From an uncultured bacterium (lineage in GTDB: Bacteria > Verrucomicrobiota > Kiritimatiellia > CAIKKV01 > CAIYGI01), in the NCBI GenBank assembly GCA_903925685.1, contig CAIYGI010000154.1, positions 1 to 50,147 of the forward strand: a stretch of DNA of 50,147 nt. Direction: 5' to 3'. Each line of letters begins with the position of its first letter. Position 1 is the stretch's first letter. The notes beneath the pieces were generated by a model. The model did not search any database, had not been told where the DNA came from, and was given only the letters and a program-made list of their open reading frames with translations. This document shows, in pieces, positions 39,656 to 47,312 of this stretch. The position numbers were made by a program, and so were the translations under genes.

Positions 39656-40384
39656 CTACGGCGCATGCCGGACAGTCATGACCACCATCAGCGCGGCCAG
39701 CAACAACGCCACGATCAAAGGCAGGCAAAATGCCAGACCGCGCTGTAGCCACACGCCGAAGCCCGCCGCCGCCAGCGTCTCATTCGGGCCCGCGCCTGCC
39801 GCTGGAGCGCTCTCCTTGAACGCTTCCGAAGGTCCGCCCGCGGCCTCGATCACGGCCTGTGTGCGTACGTACTCCTTGCGAATGTCGTCCATGCGCACCA
39901 GCGCTTTGCCCAATTCCTGCCTGAAGTTCTGGTCCGACCAGGTTTCGTCGTTGATGCCATGCACTTCCTTGCGCATTTCGCCGAACCGTTCGCGGGCGCC
40001 CGCATACAGTTCTGACATGCGCACCGCCTGCGCTTCGAGGGTTTCGAGCGATACCAGACTGGCTGACAGACGATCGATCAACTGCTGCTTGCCTTCTTCG
40101 TAAAGCGCCTGCTGTTGTCCCAGCTCCTCGACGCTCTGCTTCTCGCGTTCCAGCGCGTTCTGACGCAGTTTCAGCTTCTCGATTTCCAGCTTCGCGCCGG
40201 CCACCTGGGCGTTCATCTCCTCGCGGTGCCGCGTCATGCGCGTCAGGTTAAGGTCCGAAACGGGCCGGTTCGGCATGGCTTCCGCCCCGACCGGACGCAC
40301 CACATCCATGGCCGCGGGACCCCCGGCGCCCTTTGTTGACCGCCTATCGACGACATTTTGCTCGAAGAAATCCGTGCTGCTCAT
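39656..40384 (-). CDS. tail-anchored coiled-coil protein, unknown
   Basis: A 242-residue protein. A long coiled coil spans about residues 45-170 (EIEKLKLRQNALEREKQSVE, then repeated SVEELGQQQALYEEGKQQLI), followed by an Ala/Gly/Pro linker and a C-terminal membrane segment (LAFCLPLIVALLLAALMVVM). ATG 40384 has GGAGGT just upstream; the frame continues upstream to 40444 without support. It is first in an apparent two-gene operon with the gene at 39080. Function unknown; a scaffold or envelope-tether role is only a guess. Confidence 0.7.
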   Translation of the reverse strand: MSSTDFFEQNVVDRRSTKGAGGPAAMDVVRPVGAEAMPNRPVSDLNLTRMTRHREEMNAQVAGAKLEIEKLKLRQNALEREKQSVEELGQQQALYEEGKQQLIDRLSASLVSLETLEAQAVRMSELYAGARERFGEMRKEVHGINDETWSDQNFRQELGKALVRMDDIRKEYVRTQAVIEAAGGPSEAFKESAPAAGAGPNETLAAAGFGVWLQRGLAFCLPLIVALLLAALMVVMTVRHAP

Positions 40385-40525
40385 CACTGACCTCCCATTC
40401 CGCGCGCGCCACCACTCCAGAAACTTCGAGTGTGCGACATGCAACTTGAAATCCTACCTTCACGCTCTTGGTTCTGACAAGCACGAAAATGTACGAAAAG
40501 TAATGGGTCGGTTGGTCGGTTTCTG

Positions 40526-40734
40526 GTGAAATATGTAGGCTTGACCCAACGGGAGGCAGCGGTAAAGATGGAGGCGTCAGCGGCGGTGCGGTAAGCGGGC
40601 AGATGCGCAAGGTGCGGGAGTTATTGGAGAACGATCAGACCTTGCGCCGACTGGTGGAGCGGGCCGAGGTCCCGATGGAAAATTCGCGGCAATCCATGCT
40701 TAAGCCGCAAGGAACGATTAAAGGAGCAAAATGA
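40526..40734 (+). pseudogene. C-terminal remnant of a REP-associated tyrosine transposase
   Basis: Two consecutive frames give KYVGLTQREAAVKMEASAAV, then a stop, and QMRKVRELLENDQTLRRLVE in another frame. Together they match the C-terminal helix-turn-helix of IS200-like (Y1) REP-associated transposases, where GLTQREAA...GAAVS is followed by a helix with R-K-L/V-R-E. The frameshift and the missing catalytic part show it is dead. An N-terminal remnant of the same type lies at 43048. Confidence 0.6.
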
Positions 40735-40773
40735 GGCTAAGTGCTATTTCGAGGGCTGACCCTCACCGCTTCC

Positions 40774-41105
40774 TCACCGCTTCCGAACGTCCGCCTCTCC
40801 GTTTGCGAAACCGTTGCGGGTAAGTAATACGAGGGCAGGCGGTTGTTCGAGGCGGCCTTTTCCGTCCGCGCTTTCGACAAAACAGTCGTGGCCCTTCCAT
40901 GTCAGAGTGTAGGTCATCTCGTACTTGAAACCACCGACCAGTGGGGCTTATCCTTGCCGTGGAAGTACTGCGTGATGTACACGCCGTCAAGCAACAGCCC
41001 AAGGTGATAGTCTGCCTGCTCGCCAGTAAACCTACCGCGAAGGTCGTGAGTCTCCCCCTCGATATTCAGGAGAAACTCCCGCATCAGTTCCATCTCTCGC
41101 TTCAT
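40774..41105 (-). pseudogene. DUF2513-like gene with frameshift
   Basis: The first part (41105 to about 40930) reads MKREMELMREFLLNIEGETH and GEQADYHLGLLLDGVYI, the start of DUF2513 proteins found in phages and islands. The frame then runs into a stop at 40914, but a different frame continues with FKYEMTYTLTWKGHDCFVE, the usual DUF2513 ending, to a stop at 40774. One frameshift near 40930 accounts for this, unless it is a sequencing error. The start overlaps the preceding stop. Confidence 0.6.
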
Positions 41106-41686
41106 CAATCGTACTTCCCGTTCCCGGTGTTACCGTAAATGATCTTTTCCGGATACTTACCTTCGGTATACCAGTCTGGAGGAATGCCCAGTTGTTTTGC
41201 TTGGATCGCTGAGACGGAATCAAAAGACCCAGCCAGAAGGCCGTCGATCCACAGCTCGCATCGGAAGGCGAGTATCTTGTTCTTGCCTGGGGAACTGAAC
41301 GACCATGACTGCTCTCCGGTCGTCTGAAAGCGTCGGTATTTCTCCAGATCGACCTCAGCCTGACTGGCTGACTGATCGACAATGTCAGTGATCTTGCGGA
41401 TGTTCGCCGTTCGATCGCTGTCATCGGCGAGACACGCCTTGTAGCGCCACGCCCCGTCATCTTCACGGAGGAAGATTAAGAGTACGAGTGGCTTCTTGAT
41501 GCGTTTCTTTACTGTTGAAATATCGCAGGCAAAACTGATCTTCGTCTCATGCCAAGTATCGTTGATTTTCTTCAGGGTTGCCGAAGCCCGGCTGACTGTC
41601 ACCTTGGTGATAGGACTGCCACCAGAGCAAAGCCAGGCAGACATGAGCAACATCACGCTGATAGCAAGTCTTTGGGAACGTTTCAT
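41105..41686 (-). CDS. secreted or lipoprotein-like protein, unknown
   Basis: A 193-residue protein with an N-terminal signal (RLAISVMLLMSAWLCSGGSP; the cysteine could be a lipobox Cys or lie near a signal-peptidase site). The mature part is beta-rich and contains VKKRIKKPLVLLIFLREDDG, then SWSFSSPGKNKILAFRCELW. I do not recognise the family. ATG 41686 is supported by AGGA. It lies between an unknown 351-residue gene and the DUF2513 fragment, on the same strand, in a lower-GC island bounded by transposase remnants. Confidence 0.7.
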   Translation of the reverse strand: MKRSQRLAISVMLLMSAWLCSGGSPITKVTVSRASATLKKINDTWHETKISFACDISTVKKRIKKPLVLLIFLREDDGAWRYKACLADDSDRTANIRKITDIVDQSASQAEVDLEKYRRFQTTGEQSWSFSSPGKNKILAFRCELWIDGLLAGSFDSVSAIQAKQLGIPPDWYTEGKYPEKIIYGNTGNGKYD

Positions 41687-41788
41687 TGTTATCCTTTCCA
41701 TGCGAACGACTGAACTCACCCTTTTCGAGTCCGCCGGAGCGAGGAATACAGTGCGGTTCATGGTCCGGCGATTCCTGACACATCGACA

Positions 41789-42844
41789 TCAGATGAAATC
41801 GGCGAGAACATTACGCGCCTTGTGCCAGTCGGCCAGTCGCTCGCAAATGCCCTGTTTGGCTTCGCGTTCAAGTTTTTCTTCTTCCCCTGCGTTCAGCCAC
41901 ATGCGCGCACACTTCCCCCCACGCGTTTGCTCAAAAAGCATGATTTTGCCAGATGGTGGCAACGCATCGGGGAGACCCTCACTTAACGCGGCACGAAACA
42001 AGGGCAGTTCCACCGGGCCAAGCGGGATGAATAGTGGATGAAACTCCTTTGAGCCGTCCTCCACCACAGTGCCGAGAACCTCGCCAGCAGCCCCGGCGAG
42101 ACCCCATGTGCCGGCTGCATCAACAGCCGTGGTTGCCAGTTTGAGAAGAGGTTTGACCGTTGGGGTTCTCATAAGGCGCCGCAGTTTGTCACAAACGCGG
42201 CGTAACCCAAGAAGCGGGTGTCTCAGGTAACCAATACGACCGGACGCGACCACGACGGCGCGGAATTCAGCCATGTTGAGAATGTCCCATGCACCCTCCC
42301 CATTGTCTTTACGGGCGTCCACGATGAACTGCCCATGGTCAACTACGCCCGGTTCGTAACAGCAGAGCGTACGATAGATCTCTACCAAGCGAAACCGAGC
42401 CTCTCCACTGAAACAAGACGGATCAACAAGAGGAACAAATTCTCGCAAGGTCGAGGCGGAATCAGAAATGATCCCCGCTCTTTGCGATGTCGCGATAAGG
42501 ACCTCATAGAGAAAGTCCTCGGCGAACGCTACGAACGCGTCTTCTGGCCATTTCCGGGCCTTTCGGCGTAACGGTTCTAGGTAATCCCGAACACGTGCGA
42601 GCGTGTTTCCGTGTGTGTCGCATAAGGACACGAATGCCCGCCTTTCGGGCGGGAGTCGGGCAATTCCTGCCTCAGCGCGTTCGCGATCAATGGCGTGCGG
42701 AGCAGGAATAATGAGACGGTCAGAACCTCTCGCCACAAGAAGAACGGCAAGCGATGGAACGACTGAAGTGCTCACACGGCGACCATTCTTGACTCCGCAA
42801 GCATCCATTTGCTGAAAGACTACAGGGAACTTTGCCATATTCAT
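41789..42844 (-). CDS. protein of unknown function in degraded island
   Basis: A 351-residue protein (starting MNMAKFPVV). No membrane segment, signal or familiar motif is evident. Visible features are an N-terminal half with VVPSLAVLLVARGSDRLIIP, a helical centre (LLKLATTAVDAAGTWGLAGA) and a charged C-terminus (EEEKLEREAKQGICERLADW). The Met two codons later is an equally good start. It has its own TATAAT promoter lying inside a 20-bp inverted repeat. It heads a three-gene strand-wise group with the secreted protein and DUF2513. No function can be offered. Confidence 0.65.
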   Translation of the reverse strand: MNMAKFPVVFQQMDACGVKNGRRVSTSVVPSLAVLLVARGSDRLIIPAPHAIDRERAEAGIARLPPERRAFVSLCDTHGNTLARVRDYLEPLRRKARKWPEDAFVAFAEDFLYEVLIATSQRAGIISDSASTLREFVPLVDPSCFSGEARFRLVEIYRTLCCYEPGVVDHGQFIVDARKDNGEGAWDILNMAEFRAVVVASGRIGYLRHPLLGLRRVCDKLRRLMRTPTVKPLLKLATTAVDAAGTWGLAGAAGEVLGTVVEDGSKEFHPLFIPLGPVELPLFRAALSEGLPDALPPSGKIMLFEQTRGGKCARMWLNAGEEEKLEREAKQGICERLADWHKARNVLADFI

Positions 42845-42867
42845 GTTTGCTGGCCGAACGAATAGCG

Positions 42868-42943
42868 TTTTAGCCCTCGTGCGGCGATTATACAAGGCTG
42901 GAACGGTGGGACAAGCGCGGTTTTCGCCGCATGAGGGCTAAAA
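42868..42943 (-). promoter_or_regulatory. promoter enclosed by 20-bp inverted repeat
   Basis: On the minus strand TTGTCC, 16 bp, TATAAT (42893-42888) precede the unknown gene. The arms at 42868-42887 and 42924-42943 (TTTTAGCCCTCGTGCGGCGA and its complement) match at 19 of 20 positions and bracket the promoter. They could be repressor half-sites or ends of a small element. Confidence 0.55.
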
Positions 42944-43047
42944 TGTGTTGAGCGGAGCTGCGGTAGCTATGGGGTAAAGCGCTCGGGCGGAGGGGGTCAC
43001 TCGAAATAGAACTTTACAAACGAGATTGATGATGACATGGCGTCGGC

Positions 43048-43445
43048 ATGGCAAGACACTTGGGAGTTGAGTTTCCTGGAGCGATTTATCACGTCACCTG
43101 CCGGATGATCGGCGACCGCCGGTTGGAACAAAGCCGGTTGTTTGCGTATTCAGGCCTAAATCGGCCACCGATTCCGGCCACCAAAAAAAGTGGCCGGTTT
43201 AATCCCGGATTGCCCGGCCGATTTATCCCGGTTTGGGTGGCCGATTTAGGCCGGAATACGCACATCCGTGGAGCACGTATCTGAGTTACATTGGCAGGCG
43301 TAAAGCCTTCGGCTTTGTCGAGTACGCTCAGATACTGGCGGAAATGAGCGGGAAGCGACGGGACAGGCCGAAGCGCTATCGGGAATTTGTGGAGACGGGG
43401 CTGGCAAAGGTCGAGTGGTGTCGTATATGGAAAATAGACAAATAG
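43048..43445 (+). pseudogene. REP-associated tyrosine transposase, core replaced by a palindromic element
   Basis: The frame opens MARHLGVEFPGAIYHVTCRM, GDRRLEQSRLF, the N-terminus of IS200-like REP-associated transposases. After 43143 it enters a palindrome. From about 43262 another frame gives PWSTYLSYIGRRKAFGFVEY, AQILAEMSGKRRDRPKRYRE, FVETGLAK, the post-catalytic part of the same family. About 100 residues with the H-x-H metal site and the catalytic tyrosine are missing and are replaced by the 120-bp element. Confidence 0.75.
43143..43262. mobile_element. 120-bp REP/BIME-like or MITE-like palindromic element
   Basis: Outer arms of 27 bp (43143-43169 and 43236-43262, from TGCGTATTC to GGCCACC) are inverted repeats with one mismatch. 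Inside, CCGGCCAC (43174-43181) and GTGGCCGG (43190-43197) form an 8-bp stem around CAAAAAAA. Further GGCCGATTT/CCCGG words repeat in the centre. REP-associated transposases are thought to mobilise such palindromes, and this one sits inside a remnant of exactly that enzyme type. Confidence 0.8.
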
Positions 43446-43711
43446 TTTTGCGCTGGACCAAGATATGGACCGGCTTCGACGGAATCAATTTCCCCGTCTG
43501 GCATAAAACAACCACCGACCTCCTCGGGCACCCCATCCGCACCGAACACCCCGGCTTTGGCGGTGTCACGCTTGCCACCGAAAACACATAGGACGCCTTA
43601 TCCCATCTGTGTTCATCCGCGTCCATCAGCGGTTCCACTCTTCTCTCCCAAACCCTCTACTGTGTCGTTGTCCAAGGAGGAACGCGGCATGATCGATAAG
43701 CGGAAAATAAG
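43446..43711. other. gene-free degraded region
   Basis: No supported gene. A frame at 43427-43591 (NFPVWHKTTTDLLGHPIRTE) has no recognisable family and looks like a fragment. At 43604-43634 three decamers, CATCTGTGTT CATCCGCGTC CATCAGCGGT, form a 10-bp-period tract unlike the usual 7-bp ones. Confidence 0.4.
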
Positions 43712-43835
43712 CGACTAAGTGTGTGGGACTAAGCGTAACCGACTAAGAATGGGACTAAGTGTGGGGGAGGCAGCGTAACTGTTGACACTTAGTCCCACAC
43801 TTAATCGGCTACACTTAGTCGACTCGCTTAGGCGT
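43712..43835. repeat. palindromic heptad array, GACTAAG/CTTAGTC type
   Basis: The left half carries CGACTAA, GGACTAA and GTGTGGG units, and the right half their complements. The centre forms a perfect 13-bp stem, TGGGACTAAGTGT (43750-43762) with 43785-43797, loop 22 nt. It lies downstream of mscL but has no T-run on that strand. Confidence 0.85.
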
Positions 43836-43900
43836 TGGCTTCGCTTCACATGTAGTAGCAAAGGCCAATGAATATTCACACGGAAAACCCGGAAGAGCCA

Positions 43901-44290
43901 CTATTTCTTTAGTAAATCGCGGATTTCTGTGAGAAGTTTTTCGCTGGTGGTCGGTGCGGTTGGCGCGGTTTCCTGCTTTTTGCGCAGGGCATTCATGCCT
44001 TTGATGACCAGGAAGATCGCGAAGGCCACGATCGTGAAGTCCACAATGGTGTTGATGAACGCGCCGTACTTGAGAACCACCGCGGGTGTCTTGTCAATCG
44101 CGGCGCGCAACACGATGGCTTTGTCGGAAAAATCCACGCCGCCGATCAATAAACCCAACGGCGGCATGATCACGTCGTTGACCACGGAGGTGACGATTTT
44201 GCCGAACGCCGCGCCAATGATGATGCCGATGGCCATATCGGCGACGTTGCCCTTCATCGCGAACTCTTTGAATTCCTGTAGCAGGCTCAT
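43901..44290 (-). CDS. mscL: large-conductance mechanosensitive channel
   Basis: A 129-residue protein of normal MscL length: [40 protein letters not shown] (first pore helix and loop), then a second helix [17 protein letters not shown] and a cytoplasmic helix ([14 protein letters not shown]). It forms the pentameric safety valve of the inner membrane that opens on hypo-osmotic shock. A purine-rich AAAGGAAAAAG lies just before the ATG. The gene is single, with heptad repeats on both sides. Confidence 0.96.
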   Translation of the reverse strand: MSLLQEFKEFAMKGNVADMAIGIIIGAAFGKIVTSVVNDVIMPPLGLLIGGVDFSDKAIVLRAAIDKTPAVVLKYGAFINTIVDFTIVAFAIFLVIKGMNALRKKQETAPTAPTTSEKLLTEIRDLLKK

Positions 44291-44336
44291 CTTTTTCCTT
44301 TTTGTTTCGTTGTTGTTTCGTAACTACTCAGGTATC

Positions 44337-44491
44337 CAGAATTCAGGATTCAGAATTCAGAATAGCAGCCTTTGACAACTTACTGACTTCCACCCACTCT
44401 GTCCACAACTCGGGATCTGGCAAACCGCCAAATCTTCGAATGTCTTAACTGGTCTCTCATTCTGACTCCTGAATTCTGACTCCTGACTACA
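44337..44491. repeat. facing heptad tracts between mscL and the next gene
   Basis: Left tract 44337-44364: CAGAATT CAGGATT CAGAATT CAGAATA. Right tract 44461-44491: TCT GACTCCT GAATTCT GACTCCT GACTACA. They are imperfect reverse complements enclosing about 95 bp without a gene. The same design appears at 46474-46629 and 47313-47654. Confidence 0.88.
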
Positions 44492-44508
44492 TGAATTGTA
44501 ACGTTGTT

Positions 44509-45513
44509 TCAGCGAAAATTGCCGGGAAAATAGCGTTTTAGTAATACCTGTGCTTCGGCGGCCGCGGCGGTATGGCCCGCGGTTGTCAGGAAGCCTTGAC
44601 CCTCAGTCAGCACACGGCCAATCCAGGCGCGGGTTGGGTCTTCGTTCGTCATATTAGCCAAGGCGTCGGCGCACTGACGAATCAGGGCCGGCCAGATTTG
44701 CGGCAGCGGAGAAGCGACAAAAGCGCCGGTCAACGCTTCACGTCTCAAACGCCCATGTTGAGTCAGAATGAACAGGTTGTGCAACACCAGGCGTTCGCAG
44801 GTCGGATGCCGCTGCGTTCCGGACATTCTCAATCCCTGCCAGGCCCAGTACAGGGCATGCGCCTCGGGTTCGCGCCAGTCGAGAGTTCCTGTTTGCACTT
44901 CCAGCGTCCGCACTTTAACGGGATCGAGACCGAGCGGTTGCCCTGCCTCTTCGCTATCCACGCGTCCGTCGGGGGCTACCGCCTCAACTTGCTCCGCCCA
45001 AAACCGGCGGTAGGCCGCCGCATAGGGATCGTTTGGCAGCCCGCCCACGCGGTCGGCGTACAGCCATGCCAGTTCGCTGTACATTCGCGGGTCGCCCGCC
45101 GCCGCGGGCAGGCCGCGGTCGCGCAACAGGCGCAGGCCGCTCTCGATCCAGCGCCAGCGATCGGGTGGATCGGGAAACATCACGCTGATGTTGTAGGCCA
45201 GGTTCCAGGCCTGATAGCTCCAGACCCCGGCGTCGTGCGGTTGCAGCGCGGCGATCCATTCGGACAATTCCACAAGTTCCACATAACGTCCCTCATCCTG
45301 CATCCTCGCCGCCCGCACCCATAACAGGTCGCCCACCAGACCGCGGAAGGGACCGAGGCCCACCGCCGTAAACTGGATCAGCGGCGACATGCCGGATCGC
45401 GCCATGGCTTCGTTTGGTCCGACCGCCGTTGCCAGGCGCTGCGCAATCCAGCCGGCCGCAACGAAACAGACAGCCGCGCCCGCCGTCAGCCAAAAACCGT
45501 TGCGACCCTTCAT
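44509..45513 (-). CDS. membrane-anchored TPR-like protein, unknown
   Basis: A 334-residue protein with an N-terminal membrane segment (FWLTAGAAVCFVAAGWIAQRL) and a helical periplasmic part containing GLGPFRGLVGDLLWVRAARM, YVELVELSEWIAALQPHD and VWSYQAWNLAYNISVMFPDP, which resemble tetratricopeptide helices. This pattern is seen in hypothetical envelope proteins downstream of secretion or export genes; no specific role is known. It starts within the prmC stop (ATGA overlap), so it is translated after prmC. Confidence 0.72.
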   Translation of the reverse strand: MKGRNGFWLTAGAAVCFVAAGWIAQRLATAVGPNEAMARSGMSPLIQFTAVGLGPFRGLVGDLLWVRAARMQDEGRYVELVELSEWIAALQPHDAGVWSYQAWNLAYNISVMFPDPPDRWRWIESGLRLLRDRGLPAAAGDPRMYSELAWLYADRVGGLPNDPYAAAYRRFWAEQVEAVAPDGRVDSEEAGQPLGLDPVKVRTLEVQTGTLDWREPEAHALYWAWQGLRMSGTQRHPTCERLVLHNLFILTQHGRLRREALTGAFVASPLPQIWPALIRQCADALANMTNEDPTRAWIGRVLTEGQGFLTTAGHTAAAAEAQVLLKRYFPGNFR

Positions 45514-46439
45514 GTGGCCGTCCCCGCGGCGCCCGGCGTCCGCGCGATCGCCACCCGCGCACGTCCCGCCAGATCCGGCTTGATCTCTACATCCACATAT
45601 CCCAGCGCGGTCAGGCATTCAGTAGTCATCGGGCCCTGCGCCGCGCCGATTTCGAGAAAGATCCAGCCGCCAGGCTGCAGCGCCGTGCGCGCCTGTCCTG
45701 CCAGACGGCGCACGAGATTGAGTCCATCGGCGCCACCGTCGAGAGCGCTTTCCGGCTCGTAAGCCCGCACCGTTTTCGGTAGACCGGCCAGATCGCCACG
45801 CGCAATATATGGGAGATTCGCCGCCACGCCGTCCAGGCTTGCACCGGCTAGGCCTTCCAGCAAGTCGCGTTGTTCAAACCGCACACGCGCCCCGAGTTCC
45901 AGGCGTTCGGCATTGCCGCGCGCCACCTTCAGCGCCGCCTCGCTCAAGTCCACCGCCAGGACCACCGCCGCCGGCCGCTCGGCCGCCAGCGTGAGCGCGA
46001 TGCAGCCGCTGCCCGTGCCAACGTCCGCCAGCGCCGGCGCCGGGATTTGCCAGAGCGGTGCGCAGGCCAGCACGTGGCCGACCAGTTCCTCGGTTTCGGG
46101 ACGCGGAATCAAAACCCGCCGGTCCACGACGAATCGCCGCCCCATGAAATCGGCATCACCAAGCACGTATGCCAGCGGTTCGCCCGCCGCCATCCGTCGC
46201 ATACCGTCGCGCAACATTACAAGTTGCGATTCGGTTAAAATCGTTTCGAAGCGCAGATAAAGCTCCAGCCGTTTACAACCGAGCGCGCGCGCCGCCAGCC
46301 ACTCGAACGACAGCCGGGGATGCTCCACGCCGCGCGTTTCCATCCACGCCGCCCCGCTTTGCAGCACGTCCAATAGGCGGCGTCCCTGCGTGGGAATCGC
46401 CGTCGCATTGGGAGAATCGGATTTAACTTCGGTTGTCAT
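45510..46439 (-). CDS. prmC: peptide chain release factor N5-glutamine methyltransferase
   Basis: A 309-residue HemK/PrmC protein: EWLAARALGCKRLELYLRFE and EPLAYVLGDADFMGRRFVVD (N-terminal release-factor-binding helices), RVLIPRPETEELV, LADVGTGSGCIALTLAAERP (SAM motif I). It methylates the glutamine of the GGQ motif in release factors. The catalytic motif, N-P-P-Y in most PrmC, reads ANLPYIA here, which is more like N6-adenine or rRNA dimethyltransferases; the rest, including PESALDGGADGL, is ordinary PrmC. ATG 46439 is chosen over an upstream GTG. Confidence 0.88.
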   Translation of the reverse strand: MTTEVKSDSPNATAIPTQGRRLLDVLQSGAAWMETRGVEHPRLSFEWLAARALGCKRLELYLRFETILTESQLVMLRDGMRRMAAGEPLAYVLGDADFMGRRFVVDRRVLIPRPETEELVGHVLACAPLWQIPAPALADVGTGSGCIALTLAAERPAAVVLAVDLSEAALKVARGNAERLELGARVRFEQRDLLEGLAGASLDGVAANLPYIARGDLAGLPKTVRAYEPESALDGGADGLNLVRRLAGQARTALQPGGWIFLEIGAAQGPMTTECLTALGYVDVEIKPDLAGRARVAIARTPGAAGTAT

Positions 46440-46473
46440 GTTTAGCGCCACATTATTGAAAATCCCGAGTAAT

Positions 46474-46629
46474 CAGAAGACAGGAGTCAGGATTCAGAAT
46501 GAAATACCAAAGCGTCTACCATGCCATGAGGAAAGACGAAGGCCAGAAAACGGAGGTGAATGAAACATTTTTTCATCCCAAGTTCCTCAATTAAGCATTC
46601 TGACTTCTGGATTCTGACTCCTGACTTCT
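46474..46629. repeat. facing heptad tracts between prmC and the HAD gene
   Basis: Left tract 46474-46501: CAGAAGA CAGGAGT CAGGATT CAGAATG. Right tract 46596-46629: CATTCT GACTTCT GGATTCT GACTCCT GACTTCT. They align as inverted repeats with about 24 of 27 matches if one heptad is gapped, enclosing about 95 bp without a gene. Confidence 0.88.
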
Positions 46630-46637
46630 TTCTTTCC

Positions 46638-47291
46638 TTATCCGACTTCCCCGAGCGTTGCCGCCGTCGCATCCGCGCCGGCCGCGCGCAGCACGGCCGC
46701 CTCAACGCTGGTCGTCAGTCCCAGGCAACGCATGCCGGCCGCTTTTGCGGCGCGCACGCCCTGCGGCGCATCTTCGATCACCAGTATGCAGGCGGGCCTT
46801 ATGCCGAGCTTTCCCGCCGCCGCCAGGAATATATCGGGAGCCGGCTTCTTGTGCTCAACCTCGGAGCCGGTGACCGCGGCATCGAAGGCTGACTCCGGCA
46901 GACCGATCTCGCGCAGATTACCATCGAGCTTCACGCGATCGGCGCTCGTTGCCAAGGCCGTCTTCCAGCCGCGCCCGCGACAGGCACGAACGAATTCCAG
47001 TGCGCCCGCGAAGGGTTTCAGCCGGCCGCGGATGATTTCCAGGTAGATGGCGCAGGTGCGATCCTTGTCCGCCGGCATCTGCAGTGTCACGCCGTGCTTC
47101 GCGGCGACGCCGCCGATAAATTGGTTTTCGCCCGTGCCGATAAATGGTTGGAATTCTTCGGCAATCACCTTGACTCCGTGGCATTCCGCGAACATGCGGC
47201 AGGCTGCCTCGGCGATGAACGGCTCCGAATCGCAAAGCACACCATCCATGTCGAACACAACGGCGGTCAAATTTGAGAACAGCTCATGCAT
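46638..47291 (-). CDS. HAD-superfamily phosphatase (beta-phosphoglucomutase-like)
   Basis: A 217-residue subfamily IA HAD enzyme: VVFDMDGVLCDSEPFIAEAA (nucleophile and acid/base Asp, D-x-D), a cap domain, TALATSADRVKLDGNL (motif II Ser/Thr), EHKKPAPDIFLAA (motif III Lys) and CILVIEDAPQGVRAAKAAGM (motif IV acidic pair). It removes phosphate from, or moves it within, a small sugar phosphate; the substrate is not evident. ATG 47291 is preferred over an in-frame GTG at 47300. Confidence 0.9.
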   Translation of the reverse strand: MHELFSNLTAVVFDMDGVLCDSEPFIAEAACRMFAECHGVKVIAEEFQPFIGTGENQFIGGVAAKHGVTLQMPADKDRTCAIYLEIIRGRLKPFAGALEFVRACRGRGWKTALATSADRVKLDGNLREIGLPESAFDAAVTGSEVEHKKPAPDIFLAAAGKLGIRPACILVIEDAPQGVRAAKAAGMRCLGLTTSVEAAVLRAAGADATAATLGEVG

Positions 47292-47312
47292 GGAAACCAC
47301 TCGAGCGAAGAT

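Noticed and set aside
43427-43591. 54-codon frame after the transposase remnant
   Set aside because: No recognisable domain and no start signal; it looks like a fragment in degraded DNA.
43712-43835. CRISPR-like array
   Set aside because: Units are contiguous heptads without spacers of constant length, and there are no cas genes.
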